Shown: positions 54,834 through 63,988 of the stretch, piece after piece
Position numbering within the stretch: the stretch's first letter is position 1
How the letters are laid out: the number at the start of each line of letters is the position of its first letter
Source: Eudorina sp. 2006-703-Eu-15
Lineage: Eukaryota > Chlorophyta > Chlorophyceae > Chlamydomonadales > Volvocaceae
Assembly: GCA_003117195.1 (NCBI GenBank)
Contig: BDSI01000050.1
Coordinates: forward strand, 797,054 to 861,053
Length of the DNA stretch: 64,000 nt
Direction of reading: 5' to 3'
Made by a program: the position numbers and the translations under genes
The notes under the pieces: model-generated
The model's input: the letters and a program-made list of their open reading frames with translations, nothing else
What the model was told of the DNA's origin: nothing
Database searches by the model: none

Positions 54834-57800
54834 TCATTTTATCCCACCCTCCATCACTCGCCGGGTCCGGATGATTGCGCCTGCGGTTTCTATCGTGTGT
54901 CGATGGATGTGCAGGCAGGTGCTGTGGGCCTGGTCGGTAGTCGCTCCGAGTCTGCAGAGGAGCGACTTAAGTGTAGTCGGCAGGGTTCCAGTACTGCCCA
55001 ATGTAACTATTTGCTCCTCAGCGTAGTGCACTGTCCACCCCGCCTTTGTTAGTTCCTCTTTGAGTCTGGCATGCTGCGTTGTCTTCTGTGTTAGTTTGTC
55101 GGCATGCTGTAGGTCGCCAGTGTACCCCACTTCGATGATGTACACCTCGTGCTTGGTCTTGTCCACGGGTCCCTGGTAGCGTTTGCGCTTGGTTTTGTGA
55201 GAGGCGAGTGTGGGTATGAACATTATGTCAGGTCGGAGGCGTCGGATCTCCTCTTCAGTCAGATGCGGCAGCATCCACTTGGGTACCCGCGTGCTACTGC
55301 AGAACGGTGGGATATCCTCTGCCTTGCCAGCGTCCATAACCATGAAACCGCCTCCGTAGCGGCCCCTGTTGAGGCAATCCGCAATAATGCGTGTCGCCTG
55401 GTTGTGCCGGTTGATGTACATGCCTTTAAACGTCGCGTGCTGGCAGCCTCCAAGTATGTGGGCTCCGGAGTCCGTTGTGGGGCCCGACGGGTTGCAATTG
55501 CGGCAGACCGGGCAGTGGCCATCCCCGCCGCGACCGTACAATTTCTTCAGCTTCGCATTATACAAGAGTCCGTACCGTGCCTTCAGCACTTGGATTTTTA
55601 GCCAATGACTAGTGTGAGAGCTGTTCAAGTAGGCGTTGCTGCATTTAGAGTCTAGCTTTGTCGACGCGTCGCGCCATTTTTCAGTTAGGGTCGTGTCGGT
55701 TGTATATCCCGCGAACGTTTTCTTTTGGAGACCTTTGAGGATGCCCCTATTAAGGTCATTGATATATAGTCCTGTATCTTTTTGTCGTAGCCAGACCAGC
55801 TTATCGTACGGGGCGTTATCTGCGGCCTCAATTACGGTTGGCTCGGCATTACCATGTGCTACCGCAGTTGCGCCTTCATCGGCCTTATCGTTACCATGAA
55901 TACCAGTATGTGATTTTACCTTTATGAAATGGACAGTCGTGTTTTGTTGGGTGCAGTCGTACAGCATCTCAACAATTTCCATAAGCAAGTCTTTATGTTT
56001 GGAAATATGCAATTTATTGGGTTCATTGATGGCTCTTTTTATGAGATCCAGTGATGCTTGTGAGTCAGTTGCTATGGTTAATGCGCGACTCGTGGTTTTG
56101 TGCTGCGCGATGGCCGCACGTATAGCCGACAACTCAGCCCGCTGGATTGTATTTGTACACCCTTCCCCGGCCGGGTCTACATGTAAGGTTTCCCCGGTAA
56201 GTTCGCAGTATGCTGCCGCACCAAGTCTGTTCGGGCCGTCGCCTGCGAGCGGTTTGACGCAACTACCATCAGTCCAAATTATAGTATGCAATGGGATACG
56301 TAGAGGCATGGTGCCCGGGAACGCTTCCGCGAGCTCCCGCCGGAGCTCCTGTGCCTCTCGTCGGGGCACTTGTACTGTGGGCCTGGGCCTGGGCGTTGCC
56401 GAGTCGTTCATTCGTCGCATGGTCTGGGCAACCTTGCACGGGTAGGGTCGTTGGGTATGGCGACAGTGTTCCTCGCTGTCGTGCTTGCGTAGGTGTTTCT
56501 TAGGTAGGCCGAAGGCCTCCGCGTCTTGGAGTTTCTGGAGGAGCGCCTTCATCGAGCGGGCATTCAGCCCACGCAGAGCTGTGTCGTTGGCAATGACGAA
56601 AATGTCCAAGCCCCCTTTGTACCCAGGGGTCAGGGTATCGGTGCCAACGCCTCCGGTGAGTGAGCACGTCAGACCGCGGCTGATCCGGCCGAGGTAAAAC
56701 ATGTAAGGGGTATCCAGAAGCGAGGTGTGGGCCCCGCTTTTGGTGTGAGGGGCAACGAGCAGTGTAGCTGTGGGTGCTGCGGACGCTGTGGTGTGCATCG
56801 CGCCAGCAACCGCCCACATTGCTGCCTTCTTGACACTGACGGGGTCAGGGTCTGGATGCGCAATTGAGAGCCCTGTGAATGGTTGGGAATAGGCGTCCAC
56901 GTTGGCCCCGAACAGTTGATCTTCTGCATGTACACTGAAGTAGCATTCAATTTCTTCGGCACTGTTCAGTGGTGATGAGAACCGCTCCGCGACAGGGCCG
57001 GAGTCTAGGTCCTGCAAGGCTTTAATGAGTACGCACCGCAGGTGTTCGTTAATAGTGGCCTGCGATCTTGGTGGGCCTTTGACCGCTCGACCGTTGGGGT
57101 CTCTGCTGTACCTCAGGAGGAGCCGTGCGACGTCTTCAGCAAAGCCGCCCTGGGCCGCGAGGCTTCGGTGGACCTCGGGGTAGGCCGTCGATGCGTGGTG
57201 ATAGCGCTTTCGCAGGGTATCAAGGCGTTGCATGCTGAGTGTCCCCACACATTTCCCTCTTGGGTCATAGACGAAGGCCGTTGCGTCGTCGGTCATATTG
57301 CCATCAGCTGTGCGCCGGCCCAGCTGTATCTGGTACCGCCCCGTGGGTTGCGTGTCCGTGTACGGGTTACACGGCGAAGCCTCAAAGGTAGTGTTCGCGC
57401 GGATGAGTCGTGCGCGGTGTGCGTGGTCCAGGGGTGGCTGGTCCCATCGGCCTTGCCTCTGCTGGTTCGTGAGGGCGGTGTCGCGGGGCTTGGTGTACAC
57501 CAATCGGGGAGCCGCGCTGCGCAGCTGTTTCTGCTTAAACCTAGCCAGGGCGTCTGGTCCGCTCGGCAGCCTCTCCAGATGTGCCGCGGGGATGTCTGAC
57601 GGTTCCCACACCGCCCGTCGGAAGTAACGGTCCATCCGGGTGCCGTAGAGCCCCTTCACCGGCAGGAGCTGTTTCGGCACGTACCCCATGCTTTTGTACG
57701 CGTCGACAACTGACATCGGGATGATTGTGTCGTTCCATCGGACTGTGTAGTACCGTTCATGTGTCACTGCTGATTTGCCCGTCCCGACTTTCTGCTTCTT

Positions 57801-58889
57801 GGAGGATCTCGCGCTTGTGGGTGCGACTCGTTTAGTGATTGGGCCCGCGAGGACCTCGGCGATGTCCTCCGCTTCATTGTACAGGTCGTATACTAATTGC
57901 TGCTGTCCCGTGGTGTCCTCGGCTTTGCCCTTTCCAGACTTCCAGGGGATACAGTTTTGGAGGATCTGCTTCCGAGCGACTTGCCACTGTGGCCACCACC
58001 ACTGGGGGATAAGATGCTCCTGATGTGGCGTCGGTGCTGGCGACACTATGTACGGTCCGGATGTTCGCGGCTCGTCGCCGAGTTCCACCTCTACAGTAGT
58101 CATTAGAGCGGCGTCCTCGGCGCCATCGCTCCGCCGAGCGCGGGGCGCCGCTGGCGTGTCATCAAGCCCTTTGCTGGCGAGGTACGCTAGGACAGGGTTT
58201 GGGGATTCTGTGCCCTTCTCCTCGTCTAGCCTGGGGGCCCTCCTGATACACGGTGTTTCACGGGTTATTGGGTTCGGGGGTGGCCGCGGTCCTTGTGCGA
58301 CTGGTCCTTGCAGGGTGCCAAGGCTGGGCACGCATTTGCGTGTGTCCTGCCGCAGCGCGGCCATGACTCGCCGTGTTTCCATGCATGAGGTGCGGTGTTC
58401 AGGAGTGGGATCGTGCAGCTGCACTCTGTGGATAGCCGCGTTTTCTGTTCCGACCGCCTTGTTATCACAACGTGTGTTGTTGTTGATGAAGTCTAGTTGC
58501 CTTTGTCTAAGTGAGCTCTTGCGCTTGCACCCAACTCGCTCGGCTTCCGCAGGCATATCCAGCGGTGGTGACGCTTCGGACTCCGGTGAATTTGCCGGCG
58601 ACGTGGCCTTCTGACGGGTCCTTGTCGCGGTCGCACTCCACACAACTGGTGCGTTGCGGCTGACGTGCGGGTCAAGGGATGGCGTTATGACCGGTGTCGG
58701 GAGGCTCGATTTGTGCCTTAGGCCGGTGAATGTCGGGTTATCCGGGATCGCACGGAGTTTCCTGTCTTCCAGCGGCATCGCGGATGTCCATTTGCGTGGG
58801 TCGTGCATGCACGAGTGTGGGGCGTCGGGGCATTGGGAGCTTACGGCCAGACTCAGTCTGTTCAGCGATACCTTGTGCCGGTGCTGCAC
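54834..58889 (-). CDS. LINE ORF C-terminal part: methyltransferase-like region, RNase H, CCHC finger and restriction-like endonuclease
   Basis: 1351-codon open frame, the longest in the window. Its ATG at 58889 is probably not a true start, because RT sequence precedes it in another phase. Residues 1-300 are low-complexity and basic. Residues ~640-730 show a pattern like a Rossmann methyltransferase with HPDP where NPP(F/Y) is expected. RNase H at ~868-1010 has all four acidic residues (IIWTDGS, QRAELSA, IATDSQ, GNDKADEG). A zinc finger at ~1122-1147 has CPVC and HILGGC. The restriction-like endonuclease follows, with RHN (~1161), RPD (~1219) and YIIEVGYTGD (~1253), the R2-type PD...D/E layout, here with Glu and a longer spacing than usual. 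RNase H would remove template RNA and the nuclease would nick target DNA. The frame is intact over all of it. Confidence 0.88.
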   Translation of the reverse strand: MQHRHKVSLNRLSLAVSSQCPDAPHSCMHDPRKWTSAMPLEDRKLRAIPDNPTFTGLRHKSSLPTPVITPSLDPHVSRNAPVVWSATATRTRQKATSPANSPESEASPPLDMPAEAERVGCKRKSSLRQRQLDFINNNTRCDNKAVGTENAAIHRVQLHDPTPEHRTSCMETRRVMAALRQDTRKCVPSLGTLQGPVAQGPRPPPNPITRETPCIRRAPRLDEEKGTESPNPVLAYLASKGLDDTPAAPRARRSDGAEDAALMTTVEVELGDEPRTSGPYIVSPAPTPHQEHLIPQWWWPQWQVARKQILQNCIPWKSGKGKAEDTTGQQQLVYDLYNEAEDIAEVLAGPITKRVAPTSARSSKKQKVGTGKSAVTHERYYTVRWNDTIIPMSVVDAYKSMGYVPKQLLPVKGLYGTRMDRYFRRAVWEPSDIPAAHLERLPSGPDALARFKQKQLRSAAPRLVYTKPRDTALTNQQRQGRWDQPPLDHAHRARLIRANTTFEASPCNPYTDTQPTGRYQIQLGRRTADGNMTDDATAFVYDPRGKCVGTLSMQRLDTLRKRYHHASTAYPEVHRSLAAQGGFAEDVARLLLRYSRDPNGRAVKGPPRSQATINEHLRCVLIKALQDLDSGPVAERFSSPLNSAEEIECYFSVHAEDQLFGANVDAYSQPFTGLSIAHPDPDPVSVKKAAMWAVAGAMHTTASAAPTATLLVAPHTKSGAHTSLLDTPYMFYLGRISRGLTCSLTGGVGTDTLTPGYKGGLDIFVIANDTALRGLNARSMKALLQKLQDAEAFGLPKKHLRKHDSEEHCRHTQRPYPCKVAQTMRRMNDSATPRPRPTVQVPRREAQELRRELAEAFPGTMPLRIPLHTIIWTDGSCVKPLAGDGPNRLGAAAYCELTGETLHVDPAGEGCTNTIQRAELSAIRAAIAQHKTTSRALTIATDSQASLDLIKRAINEPNKLHISKHKDLLMEIVEMLYDCTQQNTTVHFIKVKSHTGIHGNDKADEGATAVAHGNAEPTVIEAADNAPYDKLVWLRQKDTGLYINDLNRGILKGLQKKTFAGYTTDTTLTEKWRDASTKLDSKCSNAYLNSSHTSHWLKIQVLKARYGLLYNAKLKKLYGRGGDGHCPVCRNCNPSGPTTDSGAHILGGCQHATFKGMYINRHNQATRIIADCLNRGRYGGGFMVMDAGKAEDIPPFCSSTRVPKWMLPHLTEEEIRRLRPDIMFIPTLASHKTKRKRYQGPVDKTKHEVYIIEVGYTGDLQHADKLTQKTTQHARLKEELTKAGWTVHYAEEQIVTLGSTGTLPTTLKSLLCRLGATTDQAHSTCLHIHRHTIETAGAIIRTRRVMEGGIK

Positions 58890-59665
58890 CTTACCCCGGG
58901 GAAGAGTTTTTGAAGCTCAGCGGTCGTGATCAGGTGCCGTTTGGTGTTCTTATCTATAAGTGAGTGCATATCAAGACCCAGCTCTGTCAGCGGGAGCAAG
59001 AGCCTGTACGGCAGAATCTCTTCACGCGATTCCTGCTCGGCATTGACGGCGGTGGCTGCCGCCATAAGTGTGTTCAGGGAGGTGTTGTACGGCCTGCCTT
59101 TATCGGTCACCACGATGCCGTGGTCGCGGGCGAGCGTGAGTTGCTTCAGAGTCGTGTAGAAGCTGCTTTCGCGCCTCAGCGTGTGCATCCTGGTGTCGGC
59201 GGCTAACTGACACTGCAGTTCCAGCATGGCTCTTGTCACAACGCCGAGCCGTCCCTCGTCGTTTAGGGAGAGAATCAGGGCGCGCGTTGCAGTGCGCGCA
59301 TAGATCGGGAGCAGGGATCCTACCCCCAGTCCGTATTGCTCGGCTGGTAGTAGCACGGCGCGCGTGGGGAAGCTGGAGGGCAGGCCGTAACAGCGGCGGG
59401 CGATGCGTGCTATCATCGCATCCAGGAGTCGTACATCGTTTGGAGTATACGCCATGGTGGGAAAGCTGTATGTCACCACTGTTTGGATACAGCTCTGTAT
59501 AATCCTTATACACTGATCTGGCGTCGCCATGGAGCCTTGTAATAAGTCTCCCTTATCCCGTACTGCTTCGCAGACATGAGTCATTTGGGCGCTCCAGTTG
59601 AGAGTCATCGTTATAAGCACCCCAAGGTACTTGTATGGTTCGGTGGGGAGATGTACGGCACTGGC
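58862..59665 (-). CDS. LINE RT thumb region
   Basis: Continues the RT in a second phase. It opens with PYKYLGVLI (RT motif E) and NWSAQM, then the region typical after the RT core (VVTYSFPTMAYTPNDVRLLDAMIARIARRCYGLP). It ends at a TGA at 58862-58864, where the next phase takes over at a CCCCGGGG run. The ATG at 59620 is internal. The phase change from the RT core lies near 59650. Confidence 0.75.
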   Translation of the reverse strand, partial: ASAVHLPTEPYKYLGVLITMTLNWSAQMTHVCEAVRDKGDLLQGSMATPDQCIRIIQSCIQTVVTYSFPTMAYTPNDVRLLDAMIARIARRCYGLPSSFPTRAVLLPAEQYGLGVGSLLPIYARTATRALILSLNDEGRLGVVTRAMLELQCQLAADTRMHTLRRESSFYTTLKQLTLARDHGIVVTDKGRPYNTSLNTLMAAATAVNAEQESREEILPYRLLLPLTELGLDMHSLIDKNTKRHLITTAELQKLFPGVRCSTGTRYR

Positions 59666-61184
59666 CGATCACTGATTTTGACTTTCGCATCCAGAGCCGC
59701 TTTGAGCGTGCGTTCGCATGTCGGTCCATTCAGACCGCGGTCGGACCATGCCTTGCGGTGCAGGATGCCTGTCACAGCGCATTTCGAGTGATTCACTTGT
59801 AGACCCGCCCACTGGGAGTACAGGCTAATCTTGTCGCACTGTGTCTGCAGGTCCCGCGTGGTGTTGGTCAGCACCGCAAGATCGTCGGCATAAGCAGCCG
59901 AGCTGCAGTGATAGCGGGCGTTCAGGTCGTCGGAGAGGCATCCGTACTGGTGCCCTCGCCCGCCAACATGGAGCCATCGTAGGAGGGGCTCAAGAAAGAT
60001 GATGAAGAGCACTGGTGAAAGTGTATCCCCCTGGACCGTGCCTCTTTCGATTTGGATTGGCGCTGTGGTACCATGTTCTGTCCGGATGCTTGTTCGGGCC
60101 TGGCTGTAGAGGTTGCGGACAACACGGATAAGGTCGTCTGGCAGCCCAAGGTCGTACATGATTTGAAGCAGCAGGTCGTGGTTGATCGTGTTGAACGCCG
60201 AGGAGAAGTCCACGTATAGGACGTACAGGTCATTCCGCGTGAGCCCGGCATCTTCGATTGCGTGGAGCAGGTTCTGAATTTGCCGCTCTGTGTTTCTGTA
60301 CCGAAGGAAGCCTTCTTGGGCCTCGCTAAACAGGGCCAGCTCCGGTGCGACGTCTCCGATAGACACCGTGATGAGGCTGGTCCAGAGCTTGTACAGCGTA
60401 TTTGCTAGGGCGATGGGTCTCCTGTTCTTGAGGAGGAGCCCATCGCCAGGTTTAGGGAGCAGCACCGTGACAGACTCTGTCCAATCCTTCGGCGTGTGGG
60501 ATTTGACCCACATAACTTTCATGAGGTCGTGGATGGTGGCCTGTAGGGCATCGGGCAGCGCCTTGAGGAGTTCGTTGGGAAGGCCGTCGGGTCCCGGCGT
60601 TTTGTTTCGGGCTAAGTGCTGTATGCATCTGCTGTAGTTAAAAGGGTCAGCGATGCTGCTCAGCAGGACGTGGTCGTCGGCCTTCTTCGGGCTGGTGAGG
60701 TGGAAGGTGTCTGGCGCCGTGCCCTGAAGGAACGGATATGTCCTGGGTGCCTCCTCCGGTCTGTACTGTCCAGTTTTCGGTGTGCCTATCGTGGCAGCCT
60801 GGATCTTGAAGTATTCATGTACGGCATCAAGGATGGAGTCGGGTTCTGTGCAAACTTTGCCCGAGGTGGGGTGTCTTACCGCGGGCAGCCCTCGTTCAAG
60901 CTCATCTTTGCTGAAAATGGCTTGGTGGGCTCGTCGTGGGCGAGTTGCGACCAGATGTTGGCGGCGACGTTTCGCAGCAGCAATGTTTTTCTTGCGCTCG
61001 ATGGTCAGTGCCTGCCTTATCTGGGTGCCAATTTGTCGAATCGTGTCGCGAAGGCGTGCACCAGGGCAGCGAGTTGCGTCCGCGGGTGTGTGTGCCGCGG
61101 CTGTTTGCCTAGGGTCGCCTCCTTCCGCGTAGCGCCGTTGTGTTCGACTGGATGAGGCTCTGAACAGGTCTGGTTTCGCAGTTC
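59611..61184 (-). CDS. LINE reverse transcriptase core
   Basis: Open frame without a proper start codon. ATG 60522 is internal, and coding-like sequence runs upstream to about 61184 (for example QALTIERKKNIAAAKRRR near 61000 and NKTPGPDGLPNELLKALPD near 60580). RT motifs occur in order: LLPKPGD, NRRPIALANTLYKLW (fingers), LYVLYVDFSSAFNTINHDLL (motif A), GTVQGDTLSPVLFIIFLEPL (motif B), AAYADDLAVL (catalytic YADD), GLQVNHSKCAV (motif D). All catalytic aspartates are present. This enzyme would copy the element's RNA at the nicked target site. The frame is lost before motif E. Confidence 0.92.
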
Positions 61185-61262
61185 TGCTTCGTATTCGTGT
61201 TTGAGCTGCACATGTTCCCGGTGCAGACGTTGCACGTATCTGCTGACTGTGCGCTTAGGGTG
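61017..61262 (-). CDS. Linker between endonuclease and RT (out-of-phase piece)
   Basis: Short frame-0 stretch (RYVQRLHREHVQLKHEYEAELRNQ) that looks like a coiled coil. It follows the endonuclease in a shifted phase and precedes the RT frame, with which it overlaps. It may be the true linker reading for ~20-25 codons before a second phase change near 61190. Low confidence because no family match can be judged by eye. Confidence 0.4.
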   Translation of the reverse strand, partial: HPKRTVSRYVQRLHREHVQLKHEYEAELRNQTCSEPHPVEHNGATRKEATLGKQPRHTHPRTQLAALVHAFATRFDKLAPR

Positions 61263-62541
61263 TATTTTCCCGTGTTAGGTGGCTTCTGCGTGCACATTTC
61301 CAGTAGGATGGCAAGCCCTTTATTGAGGGTCACTTGCAGCATCGCGGCCGCAGCTTCCACGTTGGTCCTCTGCACGCTCTCAAGGGATCGCAGCGTCGAC
61401 ATGAGATGTGTCGCCGTTGTGCTGTTGGGGTCTGCGGCGTGTTTCGCCAGCCCATCCTCAATGTCGCGGACTGCGGGATGCAGGTAGTCGTGAAGCGCAG
61501 CAATATCGGATGTGAGTGTGGCGTCCATTCGTGTCTGTGCTGCACAGATCGTGGCACGTGGGACCGGCAGGATGACGTTTTTCCATTTTGCATTAACGTG
61601 GTCTGCCGCTTCTTGGGTGGCGCGCGTGGGTGTTTTGGCATCCCACAGGCGGATTTCGTCAGTTGGTAGCCGGGTGTGCACGGGCCTGTGGTCGAACTGG
61701 CCGGCAGCCACGGTCACACTGCTGTACGCCAGGGTTTTATTCGTACAGGCGGTGGCTTTAAGTTTTACGCTGAGTTGTGTTGCGGGGCACAGCAGAATGT
61801 CATCTATCCGGCTGCTGTGTGCGCGGTGTCCGTCGACCCACTGGTCGAAGGACATCTGGCGGGGGAGTTGATTCTCAGGTGCGGGCCTGAGCGCGTTTTC
61901 CGTGACGAACTTGGCGTGTAGCCGGTCGGCGCTATCAAGTACGCCGGTGCTCCTTTCTTCTGCCGCTCTGACCGCGTTGAAATCCCCCGCCAGCACGACG
62001 TGTTCTCCGTTTGCCTTTGATGTTTTCAGCACCATTCTGCAATGCGCATAAATGGCATTCCGGGTCCCGGTGTCTTCTGGGCAGTAGATCCCAAGGATGT
62101 TGAGGGGCGTGCTCATGGGGGTTGAGATCTTGCAATGACACAGGTGACCTTGTAGCGGGGCCGGCGGCTGGACATAAGTGACGTTTCCTGAGCGACTGTA
62201 GCGATCGCTAATCGCCACTGCGACACCTGCGGAGTACCGCGCCTTTCCGGCACTACGCGTTTAGAGCTGCAGTGAAGTCTGTAGGCCTGCGGTTCCCTGC
62301 GGAAGGCATCTTTAATCCACGCTGTACGGTTTCCAGTTTTCGTTTCTGTCAGGACAAGGATGTCTGCATCCCAGGTTCTTAGGTTGCATATCGTACTGAG
62401 AAGGTTGGTTGCCAGCCCTCGTACGTTATGTGTGACGACGTGGGCGTACCGGTGTTCGGTCTCGGGGGATGAACTGGTGGGTATCGGGGGCGCGTTGCCT
62501 TCGTCGGGCGCTGGCATGACAGGTGGTCTTGCGCGTTGCAC
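61255..62541 (-). CDS. LINE AP-type endonuclease domain (two phases)
   Basis: The N-terminal part reads in frame 1 from ~62541 to ~62250: THNVRGLATNLLS, then DADILVLTETKTG (catalytic Glu). After a one-base shift near 62250 it continues in frame 2: RYSAGVAVAIS, LNILGIYCPED, HVVLAGDFNAVR (GDFN motif), SSRIDDILLCP, and AAGQFDHRPVHTRL, which carries the terminal DH pair. These are the standard exonuclease III-like motifs of LINE endonucleases, in order. The domain nicks target DNA to prime reverse transcription. The rest of the frame-2 piece, down to ~61255, is helical with no recognised motif. The continuation of this frame to 61109 is probably out of phase. Confidence 0.88.
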
Positions 62542-63104
62542 ACTGCCGCTGTTTTCCCTCTTTGCGGCGGTGGTATCGTGAGCCGCGTCCGGTCCGGGTG
62601 CTGTCGCTTGTTTGCCTTGCGCCGGAGGAGGTCTACGACCGTGAGCGTTTGCCTCTGTTTGCGCCAGCTTCTTCGCGCTGCTGGTCTTGCTTGTCTTGCT
62701 TTCGCGTCTTCGGGGCCCCTGGCGGGCACGTGTTGCGTTGGACCTGTGTTGGTATGTGGCGTCGTGACATGCACCGGTACTTTCGGAGGATTACCATCTT
62801 CGGTCCGTCTACCCCTCTCGTTCACTTGGGCGTCAGCTGGGGCGCAGTTTGCGGTCCCCCTGGTTGTCTGCGCGTCTGCCTGGCGGCCTGGGGGGTTGTA
62901 CGGCTCATGTTGGCCCGCTGTTTCGTTAGGTGGGGTCGTTGCCGGCGGCATCGGCTCAAGGTTATGCCCGTTGTTGGGTGCCGTCGTGTGTGGCGGTCGC
63001 CAAATTTCGGGTGGCTGGAGTTCTCGCAGCTCGACGTGCGTTTGGACGGTGGAGCTATTGTGTCTCATCTCCAGGTAGTATACGGCACCACGGCCACGGG
63101 CCAA
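62541..63104 (-). CDS. Hydrophilic linker of the LINE protein
   Basis: Frame-0 piece rich in Pro, Thr, Asn, Gln and Arg, following the protease-like region. Its beginning (GAVYYLEMRHNSS) looks structured and the rest disordered, with a basic patch (RRSWRKQRQTLTVVDLLRRK) that could bind nucleic acid. Whether it belongs to the same protein as the protease region (frame 2, ending at TGA 63065) or starts a second ORF cannot be settled here. Confidence 0.5.
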
Positions 63105-63701
63105 CTTGTCGTGATCCTTTGCGGTCTGGAATCCATAGAGTCGATCACGTACCAGGCCCCTTGGTGGTACCGGACGGCGATTGCGTGGGATGGGTTTTCA
63201 AGGTGCACCGTGAAGCCCCAGTTGCGCGTGTGCGGAGGCAGGTGTTCAAGCAGAGTGTCCAGTCGGTCGTTGGGGCCTAGAGTGAATCCGCTGGACACCG
63301 TCGCGATGTGGTGGTCGGAGAGGATGTCTCCGTTCGGTTTCTGTACGACAGCGCCGTATCGCAGGTAGTGGTTCAGCACGATCGTTGAGAAAAAGCCTGT
63401 GCGTTGGTCAAATCCTCCTTTCCATAGATTTGCCACGCCTGTTTTCCGTGTCTCCACGAGGTGCGCGTACATTGCACGGCAGTATCCTAGTACATGCCCG
63501 GGTCAATGCATGGGTCGCCATCAGGTTGTTGATGGCGTGCACCATGCACATCTGGGCCTTCTGTTTTTCATGGTATGGTTCGCGCGTGGTTTGGCCGCGA
63601 GGGTGTCCGTGGGTGGCCATGTTATGGTGTTGCCGAGGTTCGGTGTGGTGTTGGTCCCACTGATCGTGGTGTCTGCGGTGGTGCCGGGGGGTCCTCCGCA
63701 C
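63065..63701 (-). CDS. Cysteine-protease-like domain of the LINE (two phases)
   Basis: Frame 0 gives KAQMCMVHAINNLMATHALT, with a candidate nucleophile Cys at 63546-63548 in a C-x2-H-x-I-N-N context typical of Josephin/OTU-like peptidases. After a one-base shift near 63505, frame 2 gives GYCRAMYAHLVETRKTG, LNHYLRYGAVV and then SHAIAVRYHQGAWYVIDSM, with a candidate catalytic His at 63185-63187 and Asp in VIDS. The Cys-His distance (~120 residues) and the W-Y-V-I-D-S strand fit the Josephin fold. Dualen elements are known to encode a cysteine protease; its function there is not established. Assignment to Josephin rather than OTU is by eye. Confidence 0.65.
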
Positions 63702-63988
63702 GTTATTTTGTCGGTTGGTATGAAGTTGCTACAGAGATCCAGTTCGGTCCATATCATCACCGCCAGAGGTGTGAGGAGGCAGGCTTCTAGGTGTCCTGTG
63801 GTGTTGCGGGCTGACACCACCACACCTATGGTTGTACAGGCATCAATTGCTGAGCGGGCCCGGGCCGTGGCATGGGGGAAGGGTCGTAGGCCGTTTATAA
63901 TTGTTGGTATGGCGCCAGTGAGTGGCAGAGCCGCCGGTTCTGCTGTCGTCAGTTTCCAGCACAATAGCGTCAGGGCCGCCGCAGCCAC
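63521..63988 (-). CDS. N-terminal LINE reading frame, function unknown
   Basis: Open frame 2 upstream of the protease-like region. Hydrophobic first third (ALTLLCWKL ... ALPLTGAIPTI), then Thr/Pro-rich sequence. The phase changes at an AAAAA run near 63570 into the protease frame. No domain is recognised. The true start may lie outside the window. Confidence 0.35.
   Translation of the reverse strand: MAAAALTLLCWKLTTAEPAALPLTGAIPTIINGLRPFPHATARARSAIDACTTIGVVVSARNTTGHLEACLLTPLAVMIWTELDLCSNFIPTDKITCGGPPGTTADTTISGTNTTPNLGNTITWPPTDTLAAKPRANHTMKNRRPRCAWCTPSTT

Noticed and set aside
55149..63790. Plus-strand reading frames across the LINE (up to ~280 codons)
   Set aside because: They are antisense shadows of GC-rich coding sequence. 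All recognisable motifs are on the minus strand.
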